Below are positions 17,504 to 24,724 of a DNA stretch of 64,000 bases, piece after piece. A model generated the notes under the pieces. That model saw only the letters and a list, made by a program, of their open reading frames with translations, was not told the DNA's origin and did not search any database. The stretch spans positions 1 through 64,000 of the forward strand of contig NZ_AULB01000019.1 in assembly GCF_000425065.1 (NCBI RefSeq). Direction: 5' to 3'. Positions within the stretch are counted from its first letter, which is position 1. Each line of letters starts with the position of its first letter. Source of the DNA: Actinomadura rifamycini DSM 43936. Its GTDB lineage: Bacteria; Actinomycetota; Actinomycetes; Streptosporangiales; Streptosporangiaceae. The translations under genes were made by a program, and so were the position numbers.

Positions 17504-17965
17504 TCAGCCGCGCGGGGCGGCGGACGCCATGACCTGCATGCAGACGGCCATCGCGCGCTGCATGTCGCCGGACGGCGTCGCGGGCGGCTGCCACTGCCGG
17601 ATGTCGGCGGGGATGTCGACGCCCTTGTCGCGCATGCACTTGGTGAAGGCGTTCACGGCGGCCGGGGGTGGCCCGGTGGGGGCGCCGTTCGCGGTCCCGC
17701 CGCCGCCGGAGCCGCCCGCGCCGCCCGCGCCCCCGGAGCCGTTCGCGCCGCCGGAACCGGCGCCGCCGCCCTGGCCCGCGCCCGTCCCGCCCTGGCCGCC
17801 GCCCGCGCCGCCGTCGCCGCCGGGCTGCCCGGCCCCCGGCCCGGACGGCGCCCCGGCCGCGGGGGTCTGCGCGGACGACCCGCCGCCGGAGTCGTCCTCC
17901 CCGCCGCACCCCGTGAGGGCGAGCGCGGGGACCAGCAGCAGGGCCGCGAGATGACGTCGGTTCAC
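17504..17965 (-). CDS. Glycine-rich lipoprotein with CMR...GV motif
   Basis: A 153-residue lipoprotein. The signal peptide ends LALTGC (Cys20). A Gly/Ala/Ser-rich tract follows from about 25 to 100. A short C-terminal domain has FTKCMRDKGVDIP and AMAVCMQVM, with two spaced cysteines. This CMR-x-x-GV-x-(I/F)P pattern is known from small actinobacterial lipoproteins often found beside HlyD/ABC export genes. Function is not established. No such transporter is next to it here. Convergent with the kinase-WD40 gene. Confidence 0.75.
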   Translation of the reverse strand: MNRRHLAALLLVPALALTGCGGEDDSGGGSSAQTPAAGAPSGPGAGQPGGDGGAGGGQGGTGAGQGGGAGSGGANGSGGAGGAGGSGGGGTANGAPTGPPPAAVNAFTKCMRDKGVDIPADIRQWQPPATPSGDMQRAMAVCMQVMASAAPRG

Positions 17966-18096
17966 GGGTGGTTCCTCTCGGCAGGGTGGGACCCGATCGG
18001 TGGCCGATCCGGCTGGACACTGCGTGCAATCCGGTCATTATGCGCCGCCCGGCGGGGGGCGGCTTTGTCACGTCGCGCAGGATCGCCGCCCCCGCC

Positions 18097-18114
18097 TTGT
18101 CACGCGCGTGACAA
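18097..18114. promoter_or_regulatory. Operator TTGTCA-N6-TGACAA, site 2 (perfect 18-bp palindrome)
   Basis: TTGTCACGCGCGTGACAA is a perfect 18-bp palindrome about 180 nt upstream of the choD start. It matches the sites at 8171 and 18183 in both half-sites and spacer length. Confidence 0.65.
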
Positions 18115-18182
18115 CGGGCGGACGTCCGCGGTGAGGCCCCCGGGCGGCGTTCGTCCAGCGTGTCCGGCCGGTCGCGGAGGGG

Positions 18183-18200
18183 TTGTCAACGCGGTGACAA
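18183..18200. promoter_or_regulatory. Operator TTGTCA-N6-TGACAA, site 3
   Basis: TTGTCAACGCGGTGACAA, 86 bp downstream of site 2 and about 95 nt upstream of the choD start. A pair of sites about eight helical turns apart would allow cooperative binding or looping. Confidence 0.6.
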
Positions 18201-18295
18201 GTGCCCCGCCGAATCGCGTGTCCGGCTTCGTGGTGCGGGCGGGCGCGCGGGTCGATAGTCGGGACTCCGTTGCGTGTGGGGACGAGGTGGTGCGG

Positions 18296-20050
18296 ATGGC
18301 CCGCAAGGCGTTCGACTTCGACGTCATCGTCGTCGGCTCGGGGTTCGGCGGCAGCGTCGCGGCGCTGCGGCTCGCCGAGAAGGGGTACCGCGTCGCGGTG
18401 CTCGAGGCGGGCCGCCGGTTCGACGAGGACTCGCTGCCGAAGACGTCCTGGCGGCTGCCGAGGTACCTGTGGATGCCGCGGCTCGGCCTGCGCGGCATCC
18501 AGCGGATGCACCGCGTCGGGGGGAAGGCGGGCGTGCTCGTCCTCGCGGGCGCGGGCGTCGGCGGCGGCTCGCTCGTCTACGCCAACACGCTGTACGAGCC
18601 GCCGAGCCCCTTCTTCACCGACAAGGCGTGGGGCCGCATCACCGACTGGCGGGACGAGCTGGCGCCGCACTACGACCAGGCCCGGCGGATGCTCGGCGTC
18701 GTGACGAACCCGCTGGTCACGCCCGCGGACGAGGCGGTCAAGCGGGTCGCGGACCGGATGGGCGCCGGCGACACCCACCACCCGGTCCCGGTCGGGGTGT
18801 TCTTCGGGGACGAGGGCACGACGGCACAGGACGGGACGCCGCAGGACGGGTCGGCGCAGGACGGGACGCCGCGGGGCGGGGTGACGCACGACGACCCGTA
18901 CTTCGGCGGCGCGGGCCCCCGGCGGACGACGTGCACCGCGTGCGGCTCGTGCATGATCGGCTGCCGTGTCGGCGCGAAGAACATGCTGACGAAGAACTAC
19001 CTGTACCTCGCGGAGAAGGCGGGCGTCCGGGTCGTCCCGGACACCATGGTGACCGCGCTGGACCCCGTCGCGTCCGGCGGCTACCGGGTGACGATCCGGC
19101 GCACCGGGTTCCTGCGGCGCCACCAGCGGACGATCACCGCGGAGCAGGTCGTCCTCGCCGCCGGGACCCACGGCACGCAGACGCTGCTGCACCGGATGCG
19201 CGGCGCGGGCCGCCTGCCGCACCTGTCCGCGCGGCTCGGCGAGCTGACCCGCACCAACTCCGAGGCGCTGCTCGGCGTCGAGCGCCTGACCGGCCGGCAC
19301 CGCCCGGGGGACGTCGACCACGGCACCGGCCTCGCGATCACCTCGTCGTTCCATCCCGACGACGCCACCCACATCGAGCCGACCCGCTACGGCACCGGCA
19401 ACAACCTGATGGGGCTGATCCGGACGCTGCTCGTCGACGGCGGCGGGCGGGCGCCGCGCTGGCTGAAGTTCGCGGGGCTGGCCCTGCGGCACCCGACGCT
19501 CATCCTGCGGGGGCTCTCGCTGAAGGACTGGGCGAACCGCACGGTCATCGCCCTCGTCATGCAGACCGCCGACAACTCCATCACCGTCACCGGGCGGCGC
19601 GGCCGCCTCGTCGCGCGGCAGGGCGAGGGCGCGCCGAACCCCACGTGGATCCCCATCGCGCACAAGGCCGTCCGGATGCTCGCCGAGGAGCTCGACGCGA
19701 CCCCGGGCGGGACGTGGTTCGACCTGTTCGACATCCCGACGACGGCGCACTTCATCGGCGGCTGCACCATCGGCGAGACCCCCGAGACCGGCGTCATCGA
19801 CCCCTACCACCGGGTCCACGGCCACCCCGGCCTGCACATCGTCGACGGTTCCGCCGTCACCGCGAACCTGGGCGTCAACCCGTCCCTCACCATCACCGCG
19901 ATGGCCGAGCGGGCGATGTCGTTCTGGCCGAACCGCGGCGAGGACGACCCGCGCCCCGCGCCCGGCGGGCCGTACCGGCGCGTCGGCCGCGTCGCGCCGC
20001 GCGCGCCGTCCGTCCCGGCCGGGGCGCCCGCCGCTCTCCGCCTGCCCTGA
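18296..20050 (+). CDS. choD: ChoD-type GMC oxidoreductase (cholesterol oxidase family)
   Basis: A 584-residue FAD enzyme of the GMC family, closely patterned on mycobacterial ChoD. It has the N-terminal Rossmann motif VIVVGSGFGGSVAALRL, then AGAGVGGGSLVYANTLYEPP, the cysteine-rich TACGSCMIGCRVGAKN, IEPTRYGTGNNLMGL, and near the end HFIGGC and NPSLTITAMAERA. ChoD proteins are annotated as cholesterol oxidases, though sterol activity of the mycobacterial enzyme is disputed. No signal peptide, so cytoplasmic. An insert of short repeats (QDGTPQDGSAQDGTP, near residues 180-195) is an oddity. The ATG at 18296 lies 8 nt after GAGG, but GTG codons at 18287 and 18290 are close alternatives. Two TTGTCA-N6-TGACAA operators upstream link it to the acyl-CoA ligase at 8282. 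Confidence 0.88.
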   Translation: MARKAFDFDVIVVGSGFGGSVAALRLAEKGYRVAVLEAGRRFDEDSLPKTSWRLPRYLWMPRLGLRGIQRMHRVGGKAGVLVLAGAGVGGGSLVYANTLYEPPSPFFTDKAWGRITDWRDELAPHYDQARRMLGVVTNPLVTPADEAVKRVADRMGAGDTHHPVPVGVFFGDEGTTAQDGTPQDGSAQDGTPRGGVTHDDPYFGGAGPRRTTCTACGSCMIGCRVGAKNMLTKNYLYLAEKAGVRVVPDTMVTALDPVASGGYRVTIRRTGFLRRHQRTITAEQVVLAAGTHGTQTLLHRMRGAGRLPHLSARLGELTRTNSEALLGVERLTGRHRPGDVDHGTGLAITSSFHPDDATHIEPTRYGTGNNLMGLIRTLLVDGGGRAPRWLKFAGLALRHPTLILRGLSLKDWANRTVIALVMQTADNSITVTGRRGRLVARQGEGAPNPTWIPIAHKAVRMLAEELDATPGGTWFDLFDIPTTAHFIGGCTIGETPETGVIDPYHRVHGHPGLHIVDGSAVTANLGVNPSLTITAMAERAMSFWPNRGEDDPRPAPGGPYRRVGRVAPRAPSVPAGAPAALRLP

Positions 20051-20095
20051 ACGGGGGGAGTCGTCCATATTGACCTATAGACTCTTGGTCACGTT

Positions 20096-20126
20096 TTGTA
20101 ATCAAGCGACTCCATTGTGCTATAAC
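20096..20126 (+). promoter_or_regulatory. Candidate promoter TTGTAA-N19-TATAAC
   Basis: An AT-rich island between choD and the secreted-protein gene holds TTGTAA (20096-20101) and TATAAC (20121-20126), about 90 nt upstream of the ATG at 20216. The -10 is close to consensus and the 19-nt spacer is long. Confidence 0.45.
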
Positions 20127-20215
20127 GTGCGACATGTCGTCACTGCCGTCGGGGAGGGCCGATCCGTTCCGGCGCCGGTGTCCGTCCACGCGCCCGGAGG
20201 AGTGGAAGCACGCAC

Positions 20216-21136
20216 ATGGGGGGAGTCATATGCGGCGCGTGCGTCCAGATCCTCGCGCTGATCGCGGTGCTGTCGAGTCCCGCGTCCCAGCCGCTCGCGC
20301 GCGTCGTCGAACCGGCGCCCGCCCGCGGCTGCGTCTCCGAGCGCCTCTCCGCGGACGTCCCGGAGCCGGCCGAGGTGCCCGAGCACCGGCCCCCGCCCCC
20401 TCCCCAGGCGATGGGCATGCTGGGGAAGGTGCAGGGCTCGGAGCTGAAGTTCACGTTCTACCGCGGCATCGGCGGAGGTCTCCGGATCGTCACCACGGAC
20501 GGCGGCGCGGCGTTCTCGTTCGAGGCCGGCGTCGGCCTCGGCGGCTCGTTCTCCGCGGGGACGGCCGACGACCTGCCGAACCCCGGGCCCGCCGCCGAGG
20601 GCCGCGTCTCCCTGAACACCCGCCTCCTGCCCGTCCGGCCGCCGGACTTCGGAGCGACGGTCGACGCGACCGGGAAGCTCCAGGGATACACGGACGTGAA
20701 GACAGGTAAATACCGCACCCGCTTCCACAGCAGGCCCGTCTATCTGATGGGAGACGAAGAGGCCGGGGCCGGGACGGAGGCGCCCATAGTCCGGCGCTCG
20801 TGGAGCCTCGGCAGCGAATTCAAGATCGCGATCAAGTACACCCTCCGCAGCGCGTGGGACGACGTCCTCGACCTGCTGTCCGCCCTGGCGCACATCTTCC
20901 CGTCGGCCCAGGTCCCGCCGGTCCCGCTGGCCCGGCCCGTCGACGCGTACGTCTTCACCGCGCACGCCGACCGCGGCCACACCGTCCGTCCGGCGGACGC
21001 CCCGTTCGACCGGGCGGAATGCCGCACCGCCGCGCCACCGGGCGCGGAGCGGCTGAGCCTGCTGATGGCGAAGTGCGAGCGGCGGACCCGCAACGCCCGG
21101 ACGCGCCGCACGGGCCGCCGCTCCTCCTCCGCCTGA
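20216..21136 (+). CDS. Exported protein of unknown function
   Basis: I do not recognise a family. The 306-residue product starts with a short hydrophobic signal (MGGVICGACVQILALIAVLS). A Pro-rich spacer and a predicted beta-rich region follow (SELKFTFYRGIGGGLRIVTTDGGAAFSFEAGVGLGGSFSAG), and the C-terminal end is very basic (ARTRRTGRRSSSA). A central KTGKYRTRFHSRPVYLMGDE is hydrophilic. No catalytic motif is visible. The start follows a GGAGGAG at a rather long distance. The gene has its own AT-rich promoter region and is convergent with the PucR gene. Confidence 0.55.
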   Translation: MGGVICGACVQILALIAVLSSPASQPLARVVEPAPARGCVSERLSADVPEPAEVPEHRPPPPPQAMGMLGKVQGSELKFTFYRGIGGGLRIVTTDGGAAFSFEAGVGLGGSFSAGTADDLPNPGPAAEGRVSLNTRLLPVRPPDFGATVDATGKLQGYTDVKTGKYRTRFHSRPVYLMGDEEAGAGTEAPIVRRSWSLGSEFKIAIKYTLRSAWDDVLDLLSALAHIFPSAQVPPVPLARPVDAYVFTAHADRGHTVRPADAPFDRAECRTAAPPGAERLSLLMAKCERRTRNARTRRTGRRSSSA

Positions 21137-21187
21137 CCGGCCGCCCACCCCTGGACGCCCGGCTCCCGGACGCGCGCCGGGCCGCCG

Positions 21188-22726
21188 TCACGCCCGTCCG
21201 GCGGCGTCCGGGAGGGCGGCGAGCTGGAGGCGGAGGGCCAGCCGCACCCGGGAGGACGCGAGGTCGAGGGGCGCCGTGTCGGCCATGCGGCGCAGGCGGT
21301 ACCGCAGCGTGTTCGGGTGGATCCGGAGTTCGGCCGCCGCGCCCTTCGGGTCGCCGAAGTGGTCGAGCCAGGCGGCCAGCGTCGGCAGGTAGGACGTGCC
21401 GTGCTCCGCGTCGTGCTCGCGGAGGGCCCGCAGGGGGCCGCCGAGGACGTCCGGCCCGACCGCCCTGCGCGCGCGCTCGACGACGACGGCGTCCCACGCG
21501 TCCTCCAGCAGGACGGTGCCCGCCGCCGCGAGCCGCCCGGACGCCGCGAGCCCGTCCAGTTCGGCGGCCTCGGCCCGGGACCGGGGCAGGTCGGCCGGGG
21601 CGGCGGCGGGGCCGCCGATCGCCGCGTACAGGTCCGGGTCGCGCACGCGGGCGAGGACGTCCGCCAGCCACGGCGGCGACCCCGGCTCCCGCGCGCGGCC
21701 GCCCGGCCCGGCCGTGAGGACGGCGTGCAGCGCGCCGTCGAGGTCGGTGAGCAGCGGGCGGCGCCAGCCGAACCGGCGGGCGATCGCCTCCCACAGGTCG
21801 AGCGCCCGCCGCGCGTCGCCGCCGCCGCGGGCGCCGAGGATCGCGACCCGCCACGGCGGCGGGTCGGGCACCGCGAGCGGCGAGCCGTCCCGCAGCGCCG
21901 CCCGCAGGTGCTCCGCCGACACCCGCCGCGCGACCTCCGCGTCGGCGCGCAGCCGCAGCAGGTGCAGGGCGAGGACGGACGCCAGCTCGGTGAGCCGCCG
22001 GACCCGCGCGTCCGGGATGGGCGTGCGGGCGACCGCCCAGATCGAGCCGAGCCACTCGCCGCCCGCGCGGACCGGGACGACCAGCCGCGGCAGCATCCCG
22101 TCGGGCCCCGCGGGGACGGCGATGGGGTCGCTCGACCCGGCCATCTTCCGGAACACCCCGCAGGCGCGCAGATGCGCGGTGACCTGCGGCGGGACGCGGC
22201 GGCCCACGATCGTCGAGACCCGGGCGGGGTCGGTCGCGTCCTGCAGCCCCGAGTAGGCGAGGACGCGCGACCGGGCGTCCTCCACGGTGACCGGGGCGCC
22301 CGCGATCTCCGCGGCGGCGTCGGCGAGCGCGAACAGGTCGTCGTGCGCGCCCGGCGAGCCGGGCAGCGGGGCGCCCGCCCGGTCGACGGCCCCGCGGACG
22401 AGCCACACGAGGTGCGCCCACGAGGCGTCCGGCTGGAGTTCGACGAGCGCGGGCGCCCGGGTCCGCGCGGCGGGCGCGGCCGCCGCGGCGAGCGGGGCCT
22501 TCACGGCGACGGCGGCGGCGCCCGCGGCGTCGGCCCGCTCCAGCAGCGCGACCGCGGCCGCCGCCGAGTGGAGGCCGATGCCGAGGACCAGGTCGCCGGG
22601 CTGCCCGGCGGGCTCGCCCGGTTCGGCGAGGACGACGTCGTCCACCGGCCCGGCGCGGCCCTCGGTGAGCACCCGGAGCAGGCTCGGCCCGAGAGATCCG
22701 GCAAGGTCCGCCACGCTGATCGCCAT
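21188..22726 (-). CDS. PucR-family transcriptional regulator
   Basis: A 512-residue regulator with a sensory N-terminal half and a C-terminal PucR-type HTH (residues about 455-505: LRIHPNTLRYRLRRMADTAP, the HPNTxRYRL hallmark). These proteins usually activate or repress an adjacent amino-acid, purine or polyamine catabolic gene. Here the divergent neighbour is a FAD-dependent amino-acid oxidase. I place the start at the ATG 22726 because the longer frame to 22762 would start inside a palindromic operator (22748-22764). The ribosome-binding site for this ATG is poor (GGGGG very close), so the start is not certain. Confidence 0.85.
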   Translation of the reverse strand: MAISVADLAGSLGPSLLRVLTEGRAGPVDDVVLAEPGEPAGQPGDLVLGIGLHSAAAAVALLERADAAGAAAVAVKAPLAAAAAPAARTRAPALVELQPDASWAHLVWLVRGAVDRAGAPLPGSPGAHDDLFALADAAAEIAGAPVTVEDARSRVLAYSGLQDATDPARVSTIVGRRVPPQVTAHLRACGVFRKMAGSSDPIAVPAGPDGMLPRLVVPVRAGGEWLGSIWAVARTPIPDARVRRLTELASVLALHLLRLRADAEVARRVSAEHLRAALRDGSPLAVPDPPPWRVAILGARGGGDARRALDLWEAIARRFGWRRPLLTDLDGALHAVLTAGPGGRAREPGSPPWLADVLARVRDPDLYAAIGGPAAAPADLPRSRAEAAELDGLAASGRLAAAGTVLLEDAWDAVVVERARRAVGPDVLGGPLRALREHDAEHGTSYLPTLAAWLDHFGDPKGAAAELRIHPNTLRYRLRRMADTAPLDLASSRVRLALRLQLAALPDAAGRA

Positions 22727-22747
22727 ACCCCCAGTGTTACCGACCGA

Positions 22748-22764
22748 TTGTGCGAATCGCACAA
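22748..22764. promoter_or_regulatory. Palindromic operator in pucR/oxidase gap
   Basis: TTGTGCGAATCGCACAA has perfect 8-bp arms around a central A and lies between the two divergent starts. It is the natural candidate for the PucR-type binding site and would control both genes. Confidence 0.6.
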
Positions 22765-22860
22765 GGTGTGCGCGCCCGATTGACCGGATCGGACGAGGCC
22801 GCGGGCGCCGCGCCGTCCCACCATCGGAGGTGAGAGGACCGCCGCAGAGAGGAACGTGGG

Positions 22861-24105
22861 ATGGTCGCCAACGTGTCCGGTGAAACGCGCCGTGTCGCCG
22901 TCGTGGGCGCCGGGATGGTCGGCCTGTCCACGGCGTGGTTCCTGCAGGAACGCGGCGTGGACGTGACCGTGTTCGACCGGGGGGACGTCGCGGCGGGCGC
23001 GTCGTGGGGCAACGCGGGCTGGCTGACGCCGGGGCTCGCGACGCCGCTGCCGGAACCGGCCGTCCTGCGGTACGGGGTCCGCGCGGTGCTCAGCCCGTCG
23101 TCGCCGGTGTACGTGCCGCCGAGCGCGGACCCGCGGCTGCTGCGGTTCCTCGCCGGGTTCGCGCGGCACAGCACGGCCGCGCGGTGGCGGCGCGCGATGG
23201 AGGCGCTGGTGCCGATCAACCGGCTGGCGCTGCCGAGCTTCGACGCCCTGGTCGAGGGCGGCGTCGAGGCCGAGACGCGGGACGCCGCCACGTTCGTCGC
23301 CGCGTACCGGACGGCCGCCGAGCGCCGCGTCCTGCTGGAGGAGGTCGAGCACATCCGGGCGGCCGGCCAGGGGCTGGAGTACGAGGCGCTCGACGGCGAC
23401 GAGGCCCGGAAGCTGGAGCCGCTGCTGTCGGACCGGATCGGCGCGGCGATCCTGCTGCGCGGCCAGCGCTACATCGACCCCGGGCGGTTCGTGCACGCCC
23501 TCGCCGCCGCCGTGCGGGCCCGCGGCGGCGACATCCGCACCGGGACGCCCGTCGGCGACCTGCACGACGGCCCCGGCGGCGTGGCCGTCCAGGGGGAGGC
23601 GTTCGACGCGGCGGTGGTCGCGAGCGGCGTGTGGCTCGGCGGGCTCGCGCGCCGGTTCGGCGTCCGCGCGCTCGTCCAGGCGGGCCGCGGCTACAGCTTC
23701 AGCGTGCCGGTGTCGGAGGCGCCGTCCGGCCCGGTGTACCTCCCGGCGCAGCGCGTCGCGTGCACGCCGCTGGGCGACCGGCTGCGCGTCGCGGGGATGA
23801 TGGAGTTCCGCCGCCCGGACGCGGCGCTCGACCCCCGCCGGGTCCGGGCGATCGTGGAGGCGGCGCGCCCGATGCTGCGCGGCGTCGGCCTGGACGACCG
23901 GCGGGACGAGTGGGTCGGGTCCCGCCCGTGCACGCGGGACGGCCTGCCGCTCATCGGCGCGACCCGCTCGCCGCGCGTGTTCGTCGGCGGCGGCCACGGC
24001 ATGTGGGGCATCACCCTGGGCCCCGCCACCGGCCGCCTCCTCGCGGACACGATCACGACGGGCCGCCCCCCGTCCGAACTGGCCCCCTTCGACCCCCTCC
24101 GCTGA
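22861..24105 (+). CDS. FAD-dependent amino-acid oxidase/dehydrogenase (DadA-like)
   Basis: A 414-residue DAO-family flavoenzyme. It has the N-terminal Rossmann motif VAVVGAGMVGLSTAWFLQERG, then GASWGNAGWLTPG, and the C-terminal FAD-closing segment SRPCTRDGLPLIG with GGGHGMWGITLGPATG. The pattern and length fit D-amino-acid dehydrogenase DadA or related deaminating oxidases, which feed electrons to the respiratory chain or O2 while releasing an oxo acid and ammonia. Divergent from the PucR-type regulator, with a 17-bp palindrome between them. Together they form a substrate-induced catabolic pair. The actual substrate (D-amino acid, proline derivative or other secondary amine) is not determined. 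Confidence 0.85.
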   Translation: MVANVSGETRRVAVVGAGMVGLSTAWFLQERGVDVTVFDRGDVAAGASWGNAGWLTPGLATPLPEPAVLRYGVRAVLSPSSPVYVPPSADPRLLRFLAGFARHSTAARWRRAMEALVPINRLALPSFDALVEGGVEAETRDAATFVAAYRTAAERRVLLEEVEHIRAAGQGLEYEALDGDEARKLEPLLSDRIGAAILLRGQRYIDPGRFVHALAAAVRARGGDIRTGTPVGDLHDGPGGVAVQGEAFDAAVVASGVWLGGLARRFGVRALVQAGRGYSFSVPVSEAPSGPVYLPAQRVACTPLGDRLRVAGMMEFRRPDAALDPRRVRAIVEAARPMLRGVGLDDRRDEWVGSRPCTRDGLPLIGATRSPRVFVGGGHGMWGITLGPATGRLLADTITTGRPPSELAPFDPLR

Positions 24106-24127
24106 CCGCCCCGCCCCGCCGCCCGCC

Positions 24128-24151
24128 CCGCCGCCGGGCCGTGGGCGGCGG
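24128..24151. terminator. Bidirectional hairpin between oxidase and marR genes
   Basis: An 8-bp perfect stem (CCGCCGCC / GGCGGCGG, 8-nt loop) fills the 46-bp gap between two convergent genes and ends at the base before the marR stop codon. Probably terminates both transcripts. Confidence 0.5.
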
Positions 24152-24625
24152 TCATTCGGGGGTGTCGGGGTCCATGGCGGTGCGGAGGCGGGTCAGGAGG
24201 GTCTCGAACTCGGCGAGGACGCCGGGCGGGTAGTCGGCCAGGACGGCGTCCTCGCGCGCGTTGACGGGGCCGAAGAAGTCCTCGGCGATCGTGCGGGCGT
24301 GCTCGCCGATGCGCAGCGTGACGATCCGGCGGTCGGCCCGCTCGCGGGTGCGGGTGATGTGGCCGCCCTCCTCCAGGCGGTTGAGCAGGGCGGTCATGGC
24401 GCCGGACGACAGCGCGATGCGGCGGCCGAGGAGCGCGGGGGAGAGCGGGGCGCCGCGCTGCTCGGCGGAGGCGATCTCCAGCAGCGCGAACGCGTCGGTG
24501 GCGTGGACGCCGAGGACGGTGGCGAAGCGGCGGCCCAGCTCGGTGAACTCCGCACCGTAGGCCCGCAGCCCCTCGACGAGGCGTTTCCGCTGGTCGGCGA
24601 CGGCGTCGCGGTCCGCGTGTTCCAT
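24152..24625 (-). CDS. MarR-family repressor of adjacent exporter
   Basis: A 157-residue winged-helix MarR protein. The DNA-binding part includes LLGRRIALSSGAMTALLNRLEEGGHITRTRERADRRIVTLRI, with the recognition helix followed by the basic wing (DRRIV). The ATG at 24625 is 6 nt after GGAGG. It is divergent from a DHA2 exporter over a 99-bp gap that carries a GAAGTA/TACTTC inverted repeat and back-to-back promoter elements. Expected role: repression of both genes until a small phenolic or drug-like ligand binds. Confidence 0.88.
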   Translation of the reverse strand: MEHADRDAVADQRKRLVEGLRAYGAEFTELGRRFATVLGVHATDAFALLEIASAEQRGAPLSPALLGRRIALSSGAMTALLNRLEEGGHITRTRERADRRIVTLRIGEHARTIAEDFFGPVNAREDAVLADYPPGVLAEFETLLTRLRTAMDPDTPE

Positions 24626-24643
24626 CCGGTCCTCCCGTTCGCG

Positions 24644-24673
24644 TTGACAACCGGTCGTGCCCAACTCTACCTT
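24644..24673 (+). promoter_or_regulatory. Promoter of DHA2 exporter
   Basis: TTGACA (24644-24649), an 18-nt spacer and TACCTT (24668-24673). Transcription would start near 24680, right at the first half of the GAAGTA/TACTTC operator, so a bound MarR would block it. Confidence 0.6.
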
Positions 24674-24679
24674 CCTCGT

Positions 24680-24706
24680 GAAGTAACTCCATCATAAAGA
24701 TACTTC
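24680..24706. promoter_or_regulatory. MarR operator, GAAGTA-N15-TACTTC
   Basis: Inverted half-sites GAAGTA (24680-24685) and TACTTC (24701-24706). A TATGAT -10-like hexamer for the minus-strand marR gene (24696-24691) lies between them. GAAGTA-type half-sites are common for MarR regulators of DHA2 pumps. Position supports control of both genes. Confidence 0.55.
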
Positions 24707-24724
24707 ACCATGGAGGTATTCAGG

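Larger units (their letters stand above)
17966..18295. other. Regulatory gap upstream of choD
   Basis: 330 bases between the divergent lipoprotein and choD starts. It contains a lone half-site TTGTCA at 18065-18070 and two full TTGTCA-N6-TGACAA operators. No gene is evident, and frames running through it lack ribosome-binding sites. Confidence 0.6.

Noticed and set aside
22727..22764. Upstream start for the PucR-type regulator at 22762
   Set aside because: The start codon would lie inside a perfect palindromic operator. The 22726 ATG avoids this, although its own ribosome-binding site is weak.
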